A stretch of DNA of 64,000 bases, from the NCBI RefSeq assembly GCF_900143055.1, contig NZ_FRCW01000006.1, positions 1 through 64,000 of the forward strand, read 5' to 3'. The stretch's first letter is position 1. Each line of letters begins with the position of its first letter. This document shows positions 62,263-64,000 of this stretch, piece by piece. The notes under the pieces were generated by a model. That model saw only the letters and a program-made list of their open reading frames with translations, had not been told where the DNA came from and searched no databases. The DNA comes from Fibrobacter sp. UWR3. Lineage in GTDB: Bacteria > Fibrobacterota > Fibrobacteria > Fibrobacterales > Fibrobacteraceae. The position numbers and the translations under genes were made by a program.

Positions 62263-62510
62263 GGCTCTGTCGGGCCAGGCCGTACTTTGGGGTCGAAACT
62301 GCGAAAAAGCTGCGAAAATGGCCCTTTGGCTCTGTTAGGCCAGGCCGTATAGCTGCGAACATGCTGCGGACCGCCGAACGGTCATTTCAGCGTAAAAACA
62401 TCGGTCATGCAGCCGAAAAACAGTTTTGGAAGGGCTTACGGATTGAGGATTTTTTGCTAGCCGGGCACAAGTGTACAGTTTAGCCCGACAGAGCCTAGCC
62501 CGACAGAGCC
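62263..62510. repeat. 200-bp repeat, copy 3, with two right-end inverted repeats
   Basis: About ten differences from copies 1 and 2 over 62263-62462. The right end carries TAGCCCGACAGAGCC twice (62481-62495, 62496-62510), exact or near-exact inverses of GGCTCTGTCGGGCTA/GGCCA. Separated from copy 2 by 9 bp, giving a 14-bp hairpin between the two elements. Confidence 0.92.
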
Positions 62511-64000
62511 GGTAAATTCGTCATCTTCTAGAGTCGCGCTATCGATATCATAAATAATATCTGCATCCGCAGTCGCGTTGCCAGCATCAATACTTTTCTT
62601 GTACTTCTCAATCTTGTCAACTGTTTTTTGAACCAGTTCGTGATAACGGTCCAATGTCAGCTTGAACGAATAGACAGAACTTTCCAGGCGCTTGAGCATG
62701 TTGATGCTCATGAGTTTCCGAATGCCCATTTCGCGGCCAAGCAACAAATCCTTTTCTTCGGAACTGTCGATATAGCCCTCGATACGGCTCGGGTGCACAA
62801 ATCGCGCCGGACTATAGACACTCATTTGCAACTGACTCAACAGCAGATAAATGCTATCGAACGAAATTCCCGCCACGTCGGTCAAGTCGGAAGATTCCGA
62901 AATGGGCGGCAACCGTTCCGGGAACTTGCCCACCTCATTGATGTCGTAAAATTTTTCGATATGCTTGCGGGAACGCGCAATCGTTACCGAATCAAGCAAT
63001 TCAAAAAAGTCAAAATCCAACGTTTCAAGCAACGCCTGCGTAGTTCGCTGAGAGGCCGGGAGTTTTACCCACGCATTGTAGGCACTCTGCGCCTGCTTGA
63101 AAATGGAATCAATGCCGTTGTTCAAGTTCAGCAGAGAATCCATCTTTTCTGAATCATCCTCGTAGGCCAAGCGCAACTGGTTCTTCAAATCGTTGAAGCG
63201 ATTGTTCACCGGCGTTGCCGAAAGCATCAGCACCTTCGTCTTCACGCCCTTGCGAATGACCTGATTCAATAAGCGCTGGTAACGGTTTTCCTTGCGGTCG
63301 ATATCATCGTCAAATTCATCGGCAGAAAAATCATCGCCCGTGGCCGTACCACCATTGCGGAAATTATGGGATTCATCAATCACCACAAGGTCGTAGTTGC
63401 TCCAAATAATGCGGCTTAAGTCAAGGCCGTTTGTGCTCCCCGAATCACGCGACAAGTCCGAATGGTACAGCACGTCATAACGAAAACGGTCCGTAACAAG
63501 CGGATTGTTCGTCTGGTTATTCTTGAAGGTCATCCAGTTGTTGTTCAACTTCTTGGGACAAAGCACCAACACGTTCTTGTTGCGGTTCTCGTAATACTTG
63601 ACCACCGCAAGCGCCGTGAAAGTCTTGCCAAGACCCACGCTATCGGCGAGAATGCAACCGTTGTATTTTTCCAATTTGTTGATGATAGCAAGGGCCGCAT
63701 CTTTCTGGAAGTTGTAAAGCTTTTGCCAAATAGCACTTTCCTTGAAACCCGTCGCCGAATTCGGCAAAACATCTTCGCTGATGTCATTCAAGAATTCATG
63801 GAAAATATTGTAGAGCGTCACGAAATAAATGAAGTCGGGAGAATTTTCTTTATAGACCGTAGCAATGCTGTCCATGACCGCCTGGGTCACTTCTTCAAAT
63901 TGCGATTCGTCAAACCAACATTCGTTGAACTTGTTGATGTAATCGTTAGAAAGCGGGGCCGAAACCCTCATGCTAAAATTGGAAATGTTGTTGCCTTTTT
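62457..64000 (-). pseudogene. SNF2-type helicase fragment, truncated at the 3' end by repeat copy 3
   Basis: The frame is open to the window edge, so the 5' end lies outside. Visible: GNNISNFSMRVSAPLSNDY, resembling the end of a PLD-type nuclease domain; then the SNF2/DEAH core with ADSVGLGKTFTA (Walker A), VVIDESHNF (Walker B) and SATPVNNRF. The second helicase lobe is missing: homology stops near 62511 and the last residues, GSVGLGSVGLNCTLVPG, and the stop come from the repeat. PLD-SNF2 helicases often belong to DNA-defence systems. Confidence 0.75.

Noticed and set aside
62239-62280. Integron attC site at the junction of repeat copies 2 and 3
   Set aside because: GTTAGGC in the repeat fits GTTRRRY, but the inverse core reads GCCCGAC instead of RYYYAAC, the flanks are gene fragments rather than cassettes, and no integrase was found.

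Overview
The window looks like a chromosomal segment of a Fibrobacter-type bacterium (Fibrobacterota, gut cellulose degrader). Pointers seen in the sequence: a lipoprotein with three domains of the FISUMP (Fibrobacter succinogenes major paralogous) type, serine-rich linkers in secreted proteins, the 3' end of a TIGR02147/DUF4423-type regulator, a C25-family PorU-like protein, M6-type proteases with C-terminal sorting-like domains, and lipid A genes showing a Gram-negative envelope. No rRNA, tRNA or CRISPR array was found. The taxonomic call is inference from protein families.

Layout. 1-7.7 kb: tail of a Rpn-like nuclease, nitroreductase, metG, a lipoprotein, glutamine cyclotransferase, DUF4416, DUF486, an M23/LysM peptidase and thiE. 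7.7-10.3 kb: three AT-rich prepilin-like genes on the plus strand, lying between thiE and thiHG on the minus strand. 10.3-20.9 kb, all minus: thiH, thiG, mscS, mdh, the lipid A block (lipid kinase, lpxD, lpxC, fabZ), a gamma carbonic anhydrase, sufE and a geranylgeranyl-reductase-like flavoprotein. 21-32.8 kb: secreted pentapeptide-repeat protein, radA, a repeat-rich lipoprotein, dCMP deaminase, acyltransferase, SDR, an XRE/zinc-ribbon regulator and topB. 32.8-40.7 kb, minus: triple-FISUMP lipoprotein with a coiled-coil membrane partner, an NSS transporter and a histidine-phosphatase lipoprotein. 40.8-46.6 kb, plus: sufB, aldehyde dehydrogenase, a MetX-MetW fusion and yicC. 46.7-53.2 kb, minus: a PorU-like C25 protein with two exported proteins and a membrane protein. 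53.2-58.5 kb: RF-like GGQ protein, lamin-tail lipoprotein, receiver-like protein, typA, thiD. 58.5-64 kb: a rearranged region with three copies of a 200-bp repeat, each at the broken end of a gene fragment, around an intact M6 protease.

How the genes fit together. Thiamine synthesis is represented by thiG, thiH, thiE and thiD; Fe-S assembly by sufB and sufE; lipid A by lpxC, lpxD and fabZ in one overlapping block. Surface biology dominates the accessory content: several lipoproteins, prepilins, and a putative type IX-like secretion sortase (C25) plus candidate cargo (M6 proteases ending in sorting-like domains). Short dispersed repeats, many containing ATGACA, sit between genes and in places inside coding sequence (topB, and the signal peptide of the glutamine cyclotransferase). 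Many start codons are preceded by a TATATTT-like box, probably the local -10 element.
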